Part shown: positions 23,068 through 34,769 of the stretch, piece by piece | How positions within the stretch are numbered: the first letter of the stretch is position 1 | How the letters are laid out: each line of letters starts with the position of its first letter | Assembly: GCA_036971615.1 (NCBI GenBank) | Contig: JAYKKR010000004.1 | Location: forward strand, 2,046,001-2,110,000 | Direction: 5' to 3' | Source: Amyloporia xantha | Lineage: Eukaryota > Basidiomycota > Agaricomycetes > Polyporales > Adustoporiaceae | Length of the DNA stretch: 64,000 nt | Program-made: the position numbers and the translations under genes | Notes under the pieces: model-generated | What the model saw: the letters and a program-made list of their open reading frames with translations, nothing else | What the model was told of the DNA's origin: nothing | The model's database searches: none

Positions 23068-26000
23068 TCAGTCAGGTGCATGCAGCGCGGAAGTGGGTAC
23101 ACCAATTCCGTGGATATGGCACTGTTCGCCAACCAGTTCCTTTGCGGTGACTATCAGCTTATCCAAGCGTAGAACGATGCCGAAAGCGGTTGTAATGCCC
23201 ATGGCGAAGGTTGTATGGCAATGCCACCAGTCTGACGAAACCAATAACGTCCCAAGGGCAATACTGTTCATTCTCCAATGTATCAATAGTCACCGTCCGT
23301 GTAAGACCATAGTCGTCGTCCTCTTCCTGTCGGATGACGTTCAGGCCGTGCGTATAAACCATGAAACGATCTAAGAGTGGGCATGGCGTTATCTGTGGCA
23401 GAGGAGTACCAGTGCGCAGCGCGGTTGAGATCATGTCTACCATAGAGGAAGTTATCAGTGACTGATAATTTACCATCGAGCATCGAGAAGTACGCACTGA
23501 TAACGGCCAGAACAGCACCTTGGAATTCCGCATATAGAAAACGAGAGCGGCGAAGAAATGCTCGAGACCAAGCAGGGTCCAGATGTTCCACAACAGACAT
23601 CAGATGAGATAGTAAGAACGTCAATTGCCTGCAGGAAAAGACGATCAATGGGACGAAGAATATTGAATCACTCGCTATGAACATTACATTTGAAGCTCTA
23701 GGATGTGTTGATACCGGTCAGCTGGCCATTTGCCTCGTAGGGAGAACTAAAAGAAGTCAGACGTGGATGTGTCGCAATATTATACAATGACGCACTTCGA
23801 GATGATGTTGGTCTTTAGTACAACTGATCGCTTCAGTTTCATTCGAATGGCCACCGGTGCCTGAACAATCTCCCCTTTATCCGTATCGTGGCGACCTCGT
23901 GTGTTCGCAAAGGAAACGATCGAGCATTACATTGTACCTAGCTCTGCTGCTGTCGTTGACAGCATCGCACGCTGATACCGACGAAGTGTCGTGGATGGGG
24001 GAAGGAAGGAAAAAAGACTGCCGCATGACTGAGTAAGACATCTATAGCAAATACAAGTAGAGTAGACGCACAATGCTGCAGTGACACCGGCCGTTACAAC
24101 GACAAACCTCCTCCAAAGGACAGGATATTGAGAATTTCTAACCAGGTGGTAGAAAGAAAATACGAACCCATGCAAGATCAAAACTGTAGAAGTGAAAAAT
24201 TACAGGAAAATGTTTATTCTGCCATGAAAATCCGAGCACCTAGGCATAGAAATAGATGAGTCTGCGATGCGTTAGACTTGTCGGAACGCTGATTAACGCA
24301 CCAGTGCAGTAGTAACGAAGAAAATAATGTTGGTCATCGGTGGACCTGGCCAATATAAACGGCCGTAGTAGAAGAATGGAAAACACACTCCAAGCGTCGC
24401 GGTGAAGCCATATTAATAAGTGTTCCCTTTTCCCCTCCCAGCGGATATATACCTAACATGAAAATATTAGGGCCTTGAGTACTGCGCCCTGCTTTTCGCA
24501 TCAAGAATCTCAATCGTACCATAATACCATCCCCAATAAGCAGCCCAAAAGCGTACTAATTAGACGGGCAGCTAGCGCGAAAGTCACATCACCCCGAAAC
24601 CGCGCGAGTGTCAACTGGCCCATGAAAATAGTCAAACTATGGACACTGCTCTGCGATGGATGACTTACATCCCCCAAACAAATCTTTCAGCTGTGAAGAG
24701 TCAGCCGCTGGTACACAACAGAATGGAATTAGCGAATTATATGCGAAATGGGTAGAACTATTCAGGAAACTAGGAATACATAGGATGACTGGGATTGAGA
24801 TATCAGTCCCCTTCACGTTAGTGACGGCTGGCTTGCTGCTCAACTTGTAAACCAGTCCCGCCTTCTGGGAAAACAGTGCATTCCCGCCCGACAGTGCTGC
24901 GAGAAGATCATGGAGCCACGACATAACCTCCTCAAAGACGTTCCCAGGCGGCAAGGCATCGGGGTTTCGACGCGAAGCCAATCCGAGGTCTTCTTCTCAC
25001 TCTGTCTGCATACCCGGGATAACATGTAATAGTACAGCAACAATGAGACTATAGCAAAGGGATCTAGTGAAGAAACCGACCTGGGTCTTCGTCATCGTCA
25101 TGTTCCAATTCAGCTGAGCCATCATAACGGTTCCAGTCGAACAGCTTCTTTAGAGTCTCGCCTTCTTGTTATTTTCTTCTAATTGAATGATGGCCTCCAG
25201 CTGACACTGGCAGTAAGAGTGAGCAATGCACTTATCGTGCGAGAGCCAAGGTTCGACTTACAATTTCGGTCAAGATGCAAGAAAAGCATATGAGATGGTA
25301 CTGACATACATAGCAATGGAACAAATATCGATGCTGAGGAGGCTCTACGGTCCCTTCGGGCGAGCCCACATGGTTCAGATCAAATGCAGAGCGGTATGGA
25401 TCCGCAACCTGATGTCACTGTTAATCACGCTCATAGTGCCAACAATCAATCCCTATTCACCTGTAATCTTTCCTGTCCCGCTCAAGCGCTTGTGAGATCT
25501 TTTCCTTGAAAGTGGCCAGGGTGGCTAAGTGCTCCGCCCTATCTCTCTCGATGCTAGAGCGCCGAGCGAAGCTTCTCTCCCATACGCTACCGATCCAAGA
25601 TTTCACGCCCCTGACAATATCTGCGCAGGCTACCAATAATTCATACCAGCTCTCGCTGAGCAGGACCACGAACTGCTCTGTCACGTCCGGTGAGTCGGGA
25701 TGCGAAAGCCAAGCCGCTTCGAGCGCTAGGTACCGCTGCGACTCAAACACGCCGACGGCCGCCTCCAACGACATCGCATGTGGGACGGAGAGCGAATGCG
25801 CCAGGTGCAGGAGGGAGAAGTGGAGCCGCTCGTGGTGGCTGTCTTCCTCATGCCGGTGCAGGCGGAAGCTCAGATGCCGCGAAATCGTCAGGCGGAGGGA
25901 CGACGCGCTCGCCTGGTGTGACCTATTGCCCGCGCAGTAGCGCAGCTTGCCCCGATCGGCGCCGGGCGAGGTGGGCCGGGAGTGCATGGGGCTCCAGCCA

Positions 26001-26860
26001 TTGGGGTCCATCCTGGACGTGGTGGGCATTATGGCGGGACTGGATGGTCTTGACCCGAATGGTGTCCCCGGTCTTGATGTCACGGGCGTGATCGGTCTCA
26101 ATCCGATAGGGGTGCTCGGCTTCGAGGGGAGCGGCGTGACAAGGAACCTCTCGTGCATCGGCTCGATGAGCGTGAAGAATATACCCAGGCCATTTGCACG
26201 AGTGACGAGGCGGCGCTGCGCCCATTGCAAAAACAGTTTGGACGAATCTTTGAATTTCGTCGTCTGGCAAGAGGGCGGGTATGAGCGCCGCGGGCGTCCA
26301 TCCGAGGGCATCGGACGGTGCGTAGGTTCGTCATCCATCTTCTCTGAGCGTTTCCTGCCCCATCCGAAGGCGCTCTGATCGCAATTCGAGATTTCGCGGT
26401 CCGGCGAAACGAGCGCTGGGGGGTAGTGGATGAGCGAGGGGCATGGTCAGCAAGGAGCGTGCAGAGCTTACCGGAAGGCATCGAGATGCCTCTGCGACGC
26501 TGCCCGGACGTGCTGGAGTCATAGCAGTGGGCGGTGTAGCTGGTAGATGCTTCACGGAAGAGTCCTTGAGTGTCCAGTAGTGGACGGACAACGACTCGGA
26601 GCACGCTTTGATCGGGGCGGCTCGTAGAGGCGTTGGGGGACGTGCTGAAGTTGTCATTGAGATGATGCGTAGGGTAATCCAGCCAGTGTCGGCTCACGAG
26701 AGTGAGCATCTGCGGGTTGCTGGAAGGAGGTGAACGAGAAGTAGTTAGCATTCGCATATGGAAATAGGGGTACAATACATACGGGGCGCATTTATTGCCT
26801 CATGCTCATGCTTACTGGATCGCAGAGTCGAAATCCAGCCTAATGGCATCTTGTGAGAGT
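23068..26860 (-). pseudogene. BRE4: BRE4-like aromatic-acid-exporter family membrane protein
   Basis: This fungal family (DUF2422 plus DUF2421, ArAE_2) has two membrane halves around a cytosolic region. Reading the minus strand: a 293-codon exon (26338-25457) with SKLFLQWAQRRLVTRANGLG, a Ser/Pro/Gly linker and ESQRYLALEAAWLSHPDSPD; then VADPYRSAFDLNHVGSPEGT and YLFHCYVCQYHLICFSCILT (about 25.3-25.4 kb); KKLFDWNRYDGSAELEHDDD (about 25.12 kb); the start of the second membrane half (GNALFSQKAGLVYKL..., PSFLNSSTHFAYNSLIPF, 24.7-24.9 kb); WRRFVVVTAGVTAAL and FSFLPPSTTLRRYQRAMLST (24.0-24.1 kb); LLSHLMSVVEHLDPAWSRAF (about 23.6 kb); TGTPLPQITPCPLLDRFM and VTIDTLENEQY; and the conserved end MGITTAFGIVLRLDKLIVTA. 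Frame is lost near 25.17 kb (before LKKLFDWN) and again before the C-terminal domain near 23.23 kb. The N-terminal membrane segments are not recognisable, so the 5' end is uncertain. Confidence 0.75.
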
Positions 26861-26869
26861 GGCGAGGCA

Positions 26870-27585
26870 GGGATAGTACGAGGGATGGGCCGAAGAGCGA
26901 GAATGGCAAGGATGAGGAGGGATAGAGCCTGGTGTGGAAGCAGGTGGGAGATCGAGTAGGGCAGACTTGGACTGGAGCAGAGCGAGGCACCGAACAGTGC
27001 AGAGAAACGCCACACCGTGCTTTACAAGCCAAAATGCAGGTACTGCCGTACATTAAAAGCCGAAAGGCAGCCTATCTCTCGTATTTCTTGTGTGCACTCG
27101 TCGAGCCTTTTGGACAGAAAACATCCTCTTTAGCGTAGAATGAAGGAAAGCCAGCAGGGGACGTCATGTAGAGTGTGCAGAAAGTAGTCGACGGACGCCA
27201 AGGAGCTATAATTAGACTTGCAAGTGACAGCCCGCCAACTTGGTTGAAGACCTGAGATAGCCGCCGTCGCGGCTGTCCTGCACCTTACCACCGTGCAGTC
27301 TCGACACTGTGCAGGCAGACTACATATCTGATTACTCGTCGACATGTCGCCTTGTCGTGGTGTGCACCGCGCACCGTCGTCTGAGGAGTTCGCGGACTAC
27401 CCCAAGATGAACTAAGTACGGTGCTGGCAACAAGTGGATCAAGCACCTTACCCAGGGCCGTCTCGGTACTTTCAACGGCAGGCACGGACTATACCAGTGT
27501 CAACCTTGAATCCATCCTGTATACGCATCAGATCGATGACTCCAGCTTCGTCACGCTGCAGGTATCCTGATCAGTTCCGACGTAC
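26870..27585. other. No recognisable gene
   Basis: A CT-rich minus-strand stretch (26.88-26.99 kb) may be the leader of the BRE4-like gene. The rest, to the SYF1 fragment, has no signature. Confidence 0.5.
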
Positions 27586-27589
27586 CATT

Positions 27590-28088
27590 TGACAAATTTC
27601 ACTTGTCTCTTAACTTGAAGCTCTCCTCGTAATACTTGTTCTCTTCGAGGAAAGTTGCGTAGTTGACAATTATCTGTGCGTTCGCAATATGCAAATCCAG
27701 GATTTTGTCGTAGACAGCTTTTGCGGACTCAACAGTGCCGAGCGACTCTTCAAGATCGACGGAGAACGACCACAGCTTTAGCGATCGGAAAAGTCGAGCT
27801 TGCACCGGTAACGTCTGTAGAGATATTCAGTCAGACCAGTAAGGAGACAGACCGATGAGCACTGACGTGATCATGATAATTAATTTTTGTGTTCTTCAAA
27901 ATGGCCGAAGCCCACTGCATGACGCGAATCGCTTCGTCGTAGCTCCTGCGCTCATGATTAGGTCTCATATAGACGCAGGAACACCCACTCATGCCGGATT
28001 TCCGTTTCTGCCCATTCAGGCCATGTCTCCGCTAGCTCGTCCAGAGACTTGAATTTGACTTTCGTCGCCTTGTGGACGCACTGTGCGC
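27590..28088 (-). pseudogene. SYF1: Pre-mRNA splicing factor SYF1, internal fragment
   Basis: SYF1 is a HAT-repeat scaffold of the Prp19 complex in the spliceosome. Three minus-strand exons show HAT motifs: KATKVKFKSLDELAETW and WAETEIRHE (about 28.0 kb); YDEAIRVMQWASAILKNTKI (about 27.9 kb); and LFRSLKLWSFSVDLEESLGT followed by AKAVYDKILDLHIANAQIIV and NYATFLEENKYYEESFK (to 27.6 kb). Only about 110 of the usual 850 or so residues remain, with nothing recognisable at either end. Upstream it is joined directly to the 3' end of PMA1 copy A, within about ten bases of 28090, and both lie on the same strand. Confidence 0.9.
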
Positions 28089-30150
28089 GCCGTCCATGAA
28101 CGTCACACCGAACTTGCGCCAGCAGAAGTCCGTCCTGATGCAGACAGCCACGAGCGCGATGCTATATCTTGGCTATATCATAATCAAAGTTAGCGCTCAC
28201 TCGATATGACGTAGAAGATACGCACGTAGAAACAGTGAGGTACAAGCCATGAGCAACTGCAAACGAGAAGATCTCAGCGAGATCCCAGCTATCAGGTGTG
28301 CTGACGGCAGCATCCGATCGACCGACAACGTCATGATCGTCCCGTCGTTGAGCAGCGCAATGATCAGGACCATGAACGGCGGGAAGTCGAAGCGGAACGC
28401 GAAAGCAAGGATGGCGAAGCAGACAGCGATACGAATGGTGACAACGCAAGCGTAGATGGAGTAGTTCCTCAAACGCTGGAAGATAATACGCGAACCACGG
28501 ACAGCGTGGACGATCGTCGAAAGACTGGGCTTCGTCAGGACAATGTCGGCAGCACCACGAGCGGCGTCAGTGGCACCCTCGACGGCAATACCGACGTTAG
28601 CACGAGACAACGGGGTACATGTGGTACATGTGGTCACCGAGGCGGAGACGACATCCAGCTTCTTCGCGATGGCGAGCTGGTCACCGGTCACCATCTTGAC
28701 GCGGACGCCGAGGGCCTGAGCATCGTCGATGGTCTGCTTGGTGTCCTCACGGGGAGGGTCGAAGATGGGAAGAAGACCAATGAGTTCAAAGCCATTACCT
28801 TCACCCCCGTAGCCATCATGGTCGAGCTCCTTGTAAGCAACAGCGAGCGCACGGAGACCACGCATGGCAAACTCCTCGACATCGGCCTCGAGCTTGTTCT
28901 CGATCTTTTCCGTCTTGTTGCGCGTGCTCGATGATGATAACGGTCATACCCTTGGTAACATGCTTGAGCTGGCCAGTCGACTCCTCGCGGTAAGTGATCT
29001 CGGTACGCTTGTCGACAGGGTTGAGCGGCTTGAAGTCGAGCAACTTGATCGACAAGCGAGCACGAGCCGTGTCGCCGAGTGCGCCGCCAACGCAAGCATC
29101 AATGGCATCCTGGTTTTCAGTACGAGAGGCGTACGCCGCGAGAAGGATAACGTCCTCCGCCGAGAAGGAACCGTAGGTACGAACGGTCTCGCGAACGATG
29201 GTCAGCTTGTTCGTGGTAAGCGTACCAATCTTGTAAGCGTACCAATCTTGTCCGAGCACGAAATGGTGACAGCAGCCAGCTCCTCGATGGCAGTGATACG
29301 CGTGACAATGGCCTTGTACTTAGCAACCTGCTAAGCACCGACGGCAAGTGTGACGGTCAAGACGGTAGGCATGGGGATGGGAATACCACCAATCCAAAGC
29401 ACCAGGATGTTGTTAAGACCACGACGATAATGATAACGAAAACTGGCGTAGAGACAGAAGATCTCGGCGAGGACGAAGATACAGATGGTCACCAGGCAGA
29501 AAGAGCCGACCTGAGCGAGAATCTCCTGCAAGTGACCGGTAGAGTCGTCATCCTGACCGACGAGCGACGCAGCGTGACCAAAGAACGTGTTGAGACCGGT
29601 AGAGATGACAACATCTTCAGCCTCTCCTTGCTTACAGATTGAGCCGCTATGAAGCACGCGACAATATAAGCGTCTCGACACGAACTGATACCACGAATCA
29701 ACTTACGAGAAACACTGGTCACCCATCTTCTTGTCCGGGAAGAGACTCGCCAGTGAGAGTGGCCTGGTCGATCGACACATCGATGGCCTCCGTCAGACGA
29801 CAATCGGCGGGAACAATGTCACCGATCTTGAAGGAAACCATATCATCCGGGACCAACTTGATCTCGAGCCACGAGCCACTGCGCTTGACCTTGGCCTTGG
29901 GGGCCAACGAATCCATGAGCACCTTGACGGCATTACCAGCGTTGTGCTCTTCGTAAAAACCGATGGCCGAGTTGATGAACAGAAGGAGGACGATATCGAT
30001 GAAATTCTCCCAGTCAAGAGGCATGTGCTTTCTGTTCGACAGAACAATAGCGACAAGCGCCGGCTCCGCGGTTGCCCAAATCAGGCAGGAAACTGTCGCG
30101 ACAGCCTGTCGGAGCGCCCACCTCAGTGCTTTGTCTCCGGCTCCGGGGTG
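28089..30150 (-). pseudogene. PMA1: Plasma-membrane H+-ATPase, copy A, inside a Plavaka intron
   Basis: PMA1 is the P-type proton pump that energises the fungal plasma membrane. Copy A begins within the second membrane segment ([12 protein letters not shown]) with no N-terminus. It keeps the actuator motif (TGES, about 29.75 kb) and much of the P domain, but is heavily broken: frameshift after TGESLP; TGG to TAG in VGA*QVAKYK (29331-29333); a 17-bp tandem duplication (29218-29251) in the phosphorylation motif, which also reads CSDKIGT instead of CSDKTGT; frame loss near 28.93 kb; deletion of about 55 codons including the TGDGANDAP hinge near 28.62 kb; and a frameshift after DRMLPS. It ends in the last but one exon (TDFCWRKFGVTFMDGA), where SYF1 begins. 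It is divergent from copy B, so the two were not copied from each other recently. Confidence 0.95.
29218..29251. repeat. 17-bp tandem duplication in PMA1 copy A
   Basis: AAGCGTACCAATCTTGT is present twice head to tail. On the coding (minus) strand this duplicates the codons of the aspartyl-phosphate motif and shifts the frame. Confidence 0.95.
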
Positions 30151-30151
30151 T

Positions 30152-30840
30152 GAGATCATCGAAAAGAGGCAAAGGATGAAATAAGAGTAGAGAAAGAACA
30201 CTTACCACTATGTCACCAACGAGTCCATACTCATCCCATAGAACACCAAGCTCGAAGGTTTCAACGATCTGCGTGAGCTCGTGATCGACGACCTGATCCT
30301 GGCCCGTTCGTCCTAAATTCGTACTCTTTGCAGTGCATCTAGATATACAAATCATTGATGAACGAGCTGCTTGGTGGAGTTGAATGAGACATAGGACTTA
30401 CTTAGCACACCAGCCCTGCATGATGCAAGCGAGTAAAGCTTGTTCCGGATAGTCCGCGATGTATGGGCCAAGACCGTAGATAACACATCTGAAATGTCCG
30501 TCAGCATAACGGACTACCTCGGGTGTCGTCATCCCAGGTTTCAGAGACTGGAATATTCTTGACAGGGATGAGTGAAATAGCTGTCGACGAAACTTCCCAA
30601 ACTTGTTGTCGTCCGCACATTGTCTATCAGCTATTGGAAATCAGGATTAATGCACGGAAGCTTCCGCAGTGCAATACGGACTTACTCTTAGGAATCACCA
30701 GGAAACCGATTAATGCAAGTGTGCGTCGAACATTATTGTGAGTGCTACCAATCCCGATATATAGCGGATAATATTCATTCTGTCCAGTTGCAACCGAAAC
30801 AGTTGTCTTATCACTGCCAACTATATATATGATAGGCACA
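30152..30840 (-). mobile_element. Plavaka transposase, middle exons, ending at the PMA1-bearing intron
   Basis: Three minus-strand exons with good splice sites: about 30839-30686 (GSDKTTVSVATGQNEYYPLY), about 30623-30403 (KFRRQLFHSSLSRIFQSLKP, GMTTPEVVRYADGHFRCVIY, GLGPYIADYPEQALLACIMQ) and about 30338-30206 (HELTQIVETFELGVLWDEYG, LVGDIV). These follow, in family order, the part seen at 20.0-20.8 kb. The last exon ends with a GTAAGTGTTC donor; 54 bases of intron (30205-30152) match the intron start at 45.14 kb, and then PMA1 sequence begins. The exons are open, better kept than PMA1 copy A. Confidence 0.9.
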
Positions 30841-30856
30841 AACGCAAGGCGTACAT

Positions 30857-32745
30857 CTAGTTAGTACAGTTAGCAGACACTTCCTTCTTCACATGCTCTG
30901 CCCCCTCTGCAACCAATTGGTCTAAATGTCCCCTCAATGACCGGCGCTGCTCCGCCACATCAATCTCCTCCTCAGCCTTTCGCTTGTTCGACTGCCCAGC
31001 CCTGCTTGCCGGTGCTACTGGAATCAACCTCTTGGCTTCCCACCTCTGCTCTGCGGTCTGCTTCGCACCTTCCTTCAGAGCATCAAGGAATGCAGGTATA
31101 TAACCTTCAACATTCTGCCTGATGCACGCCATGACATTGTCGTCAGGTTGAAGAAGGCATAAAGAAAACTTGGCAATCTCTAGCGCCAGCATACTTAACC
31201 TCTTTGCCTCATTCGGGTCTACACCGTCGCCTTTTCCAGCCTCTTTGTATGCCAGCGCCTTTTCACCCAACTCATCGCCCATGAAGTCAAGCAAGTCCTT
31301 GCGCTGTTGCACGATGCCATTGATAAATGATTGCCGGTGCAAAGATAGCTCAGGGTATGCCTCAGATAATGCAGGGTCGTCATAGTTGTCAACGACTGGC
31401 TGTTCACTGACATCAGGTGGTATATACATACAATAAAAATAGATCCTTACTATAAGAAAGCCTTTATTGTACCACTCCCTGATTGGGGCCTGGGGAGTTT
31501 TGCACACCAGCACCCGGAATTCTTCGAAGCGTGTCTGACCTACTGAAATCCAAAGCAGCTCCTCTGCTGCTCCGAACTCTGCCACCTTACCAATATCCCC
31601 CTCCTTGTACGCTTTCCAGGGTCCTGTCCCTTTAACCAGTGCAGGCTGCCTTGTCTTTAATTGCTCAAACTCATCAGTATCAAGGAATAGCGGTCCCCAA
31701 TTCTGCTCCGGTCCCGGCAAAGTCCAATTCTTGCCAACCGTTTTTAGAATGGTGAAACCTAACACCGCTTTGAGTTCGGGAAAGACAGACTTATACTCCG
31801 GACCAAATATTTGTGCCATCTGTTAAACATGGTCAGTACTGGATCGTATCCAATTTCAATTACCCACCTTGTCGATGACACCTTCACTTGGTGAATTCGG
31901 GTTAATGGAGCGGAATCCTTGAGTCACCGCTGCCTCGCCAAGTTCAATTATGTGCCGATCTTGGCCTATTGAAAGGGTCATTCCAGAGTCAGGAATGACA
32001 GCATTTCCACGGCCACCCTGAACCTTTCGTCGAGCTGTGAGGTGACGGGCCAGAGGTGCTACTCTCAGACCTAGCCTTCTGTATAGTTCTGGATTTAGAG
32101 AGAGAAGGAGGGTCTCGTGGTAGTCATAAATACGCGTGTTGTAAGCTTGACAAATCTGGTAGTGGAGCATCGTTGTGGCCATGGCAGTCAACGTCCTCTT
32201 ATCACTATCGTATATCCACCTTTCATACCACTATTCAAATACTGATGAACAGAGATTCCACGACATAGACTTACTTGAAAGAGTAGAGTTCTGGGTGCTC
32301 ACAGGCACAGTCCTCAAGTTTCTGGAGGTCTTCTGCCGTAAAGTCTTCGCAAGTCTGTTTGTGCAAGATTGAGATGAAAGCAATAAGCAGTGAAAGGAAA
32401 GACTCTGTTTTAACGCACAATGTCATCAACAACGTTGTAAGGAAAGTCGCTACCACCAGCGATTTCACCCCAGATCTTGAAGATCACCGGGGGATAGCTG
32501 ACTACGGACTCATCTTCTGCGTTGGTTGTACAGAGCACAGGGACAGAGTGCGTACCTCCGCACTTGATTTTCTTGAGGGGCCCACGAAGAGCCGGGACAC
32601 TATCAGAAACACGTAGTGTCTCAACGCCGTAACTATCACTGCGGTGCTTGGTGTAGAAGCTGTTGCTGTTCAGCGGTGACAGCGGTGACCCAGGGGAAGA
32701 GTGAGGAGAATAATCGCGGGTGGGAAATCCAGAGGAGGCGGGCAT
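30857..32745 (-). CDS. Unknown intact protein, about 600 residues, 5-6 exons
   Basis: This is one of only two conserved-looking genes in the window without a visible lesion. Start ATG at 32745 (MPASSGFPTRDYSPHSSPGS, Ser/Pro-rich leader); intron with GTGCGT donor near 32415; short exon TCEDFTAEDLQKLEDCACEH; intron 32274-32230; exon WYERWIYDSDKRTLTAMATT to GFRSINPNSPSEGVIDKV; intron near 31.84 kb; exon FGPEYKSVFPELKAVLGFTI to REWYNKGFLI; probable 51-nt in-frame intron at about 31.41-31.46 kb; last exon PVVDNYDDPALSEAYPELSL to a basic/acidic coiled tail and stop at 30857. No membrane segment, signal peptide or catalytic motif is visible and I do not recognise the family. It sits immediately upstream (16 bases) of the Plavaka fragment on the same strand, so it may be a transposon passenger or a neighbour at an insertion site. 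Confidence 0.65.
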
Positions 32746-33025
32746 AGCGAAGGCGAACCTGGCAGTGAAGGATGAAGAAAACTAGGGAGAAGAGCGTGAG
32801 TCAAAGTAACTCATCGAAAGACCTGGGCCCCCTCTCACGCCGTGTTCGTAGCTGACTCCACATGCACTGCTACCACCAATCGCCCTTCTTTCTCTCACCA
32901 ACGATTTATGGCACCCCTCATAGGCCCAAGCTTACGGTTGGCATCTATATATTGCGAAGTTTGGAAGGCCGGATGTCTGAGTGTAAGGCCCAACAGCGGA
33001 CTGCGGCCCGCCCGCACCCGTCACA

Positions 33026-33146
33026 TGCACTCGGCCTACCCCCCATGTCGGTCAGCAAGCCAATTTTCCCACCAAAAGCAGGCAGTTTTGGGCCCCAAAT
33101 TTACTATATAAGAAAAGGTGCTGACATGCGGGGTATGCCGAGTGCA
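33026..33146. repeat. Imperfect inverted repeat (hairpin or small MITE)
   Basis: TGCACTCGGCCTACCCCCCA at 33026 pairs with TGGGGTATGCCGAGTGCA-like sequence at 33120-33146 (arms of 27-31 bases, a few mismatches and a 2-base indel), with a 63-base spacer that contains TATATAAG. No clear target duplication was found. It lies 280 bases upstream of the intact unknown gene. Confidence 0.7.
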
Positions 33147-33239
33147 CGGTTAGGCATAGTATACTGCCTTCCACCGTTGAACACCTGCATCTCACAAGGT
33201 GATCATGAACATGTCTCGATAGCATTCACGTCTTAGTGC

Positions 33240-34070
33240 GTGAGCTGCCCAGACTCGACACTACATACCTGTAAGCTCCACACCGCGTCTTGATCAATCG
33301 AGTCATGGGTTACATAAAAAATAGCCAGAACAGCCCATGGAAGCAAAAATGGGCGACACAGCGTCACGTCGGTAAAGGATAAAGGCGCGATGCTGGTCGA
33401 GAGAGAGAAAAAATCACGAGTCGTACAGGTAGAGATACTGAATGCGTTTCCGTAAGGTTTTTACAGACATTCCTAATCTGTAAACTTCCCAAAAGAGACA
33501 GAAAAAAATGAAGTTTCACTGCTGTCTCCTCGGCCGATCCCGACATCCGACATCGTCCACTATCCGCCTTTACTGCTCCTCTCGGCGAACTGCCTTTTCA
33601 AGCCAAACTGCATGCCCTGCCCCTATGCGCACCTCACATTGATGGTGCCCACGTCCGGTGACCAGCTAGCATGAGCGTCGCCCGGTAGCATCAGCAAATG
33701 TCAACTTTGTCTTATTGGTCTTAAATGCCTTAGATAAGTTCGTAAGTGCCCTAATGACAGAGAGAAACCGTAAGACATAATACACTTTACCAAGACCAAA
33801 TGGTTTAAATAAGACGATCCCTTTACTTTAATCGTCCTTAAACCTCTTTTATGTTCCTTTCCCAGACTTACTGCCGTCATTAAGTGTATCAGTAATATCT
33901 CAAATTCACTTAGCGGTTCTTATTGTCCTTAGATGCTGGTCTAAGTACGTAAAACACATGTCTTATAATTCTTATTCCACTTAAATCCAGCTTACTAGGA
34001 TCTTGATCATGTTCTGAAAATGCTTCTCTGCTTGATAGCAAATTTATTATTGACTCCAAGACAGAATAAA
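33240..34070. other. AT-rich stretch rich in CTTA/TTAAG motifs
   Basis: No gene. From about 33.70 to 34.00 kb the words CTTA, TTAAG and GTCTTA recur about every 15-25 bases on both strands. The part ...CATTTAAGACCAATAAGAC... followed by ATTTGCTGATG (reverse complement near 33.70 kb) resembles ACATTAAGACTCAATAAGG ... ATTTGCTGATG at 42.29-42.33 kb, so the two AT-rich stretches may be copies of one element in opposite orientation. Confidence 0.45.
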
Positions 34071-34769
34071 GTGACCACAAGAAGATGAAGACGTAATAAG
34101 TAAAATAAAGTACAGGAAAAGATGGTCGACAGGGCCCGCACAGCCCGTCCAGCCATAACCAGCGGATCACGAGCGGAAGAGATGCAAAGCTTACGAGATA
34201 CCAGAGCTAGCGAATTCGGTAACGAACATCCCTCCGCCATCTGCCGCGAAGCCTGAGAAGGCACCATCAGACACACCGCTCCACAAAAAGATACTTCAGT
34301 GTCACCGTACGAGCTGGTGGATGGCGTCATCACCACACAGCCCTCGTTGCCATTCGCAGCGGTAGAGCAGTCCGTCGAGTTGATCAGCTTGCTCATCTGG
34401 ATCGTGTTTGCGGAGTGCGAGCAGCCCTATTAGATCACCATCAGCGCCGCCGTCCCGCACATTAAAATGGCACCACGACTTACTGAGGTGGTGTGCAGGG
34501 TCATCTGGTTCATCGTTACCTGGAATTGACGCCTTCGAAAGGGTCGATCTAAAATACACAGCTTCAGTTCCGCCGATCAATGCCCGAACACGATCTATCC
34601 ACGCACGATCTATCCACGTACCTCTCCGCCGCTCGGCCAGTCCACCGCGGAAGACCAGAACGCAGGCCATACAGAGCACTGCATACAACTTGATTGAGCG
34701 GGCTGAATGGAGGCCGCGGACCGGACGCGGAGCCGCTGATGCAGAGGCGAACCGTCCGAACGACAGATC

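Noticed and set aside
25506..26378. Plus-strand frames of 115-144 codons
   Set aside because: Antisense to the 293-codon exon of the BRE4-like gene, which has clear family motifs.
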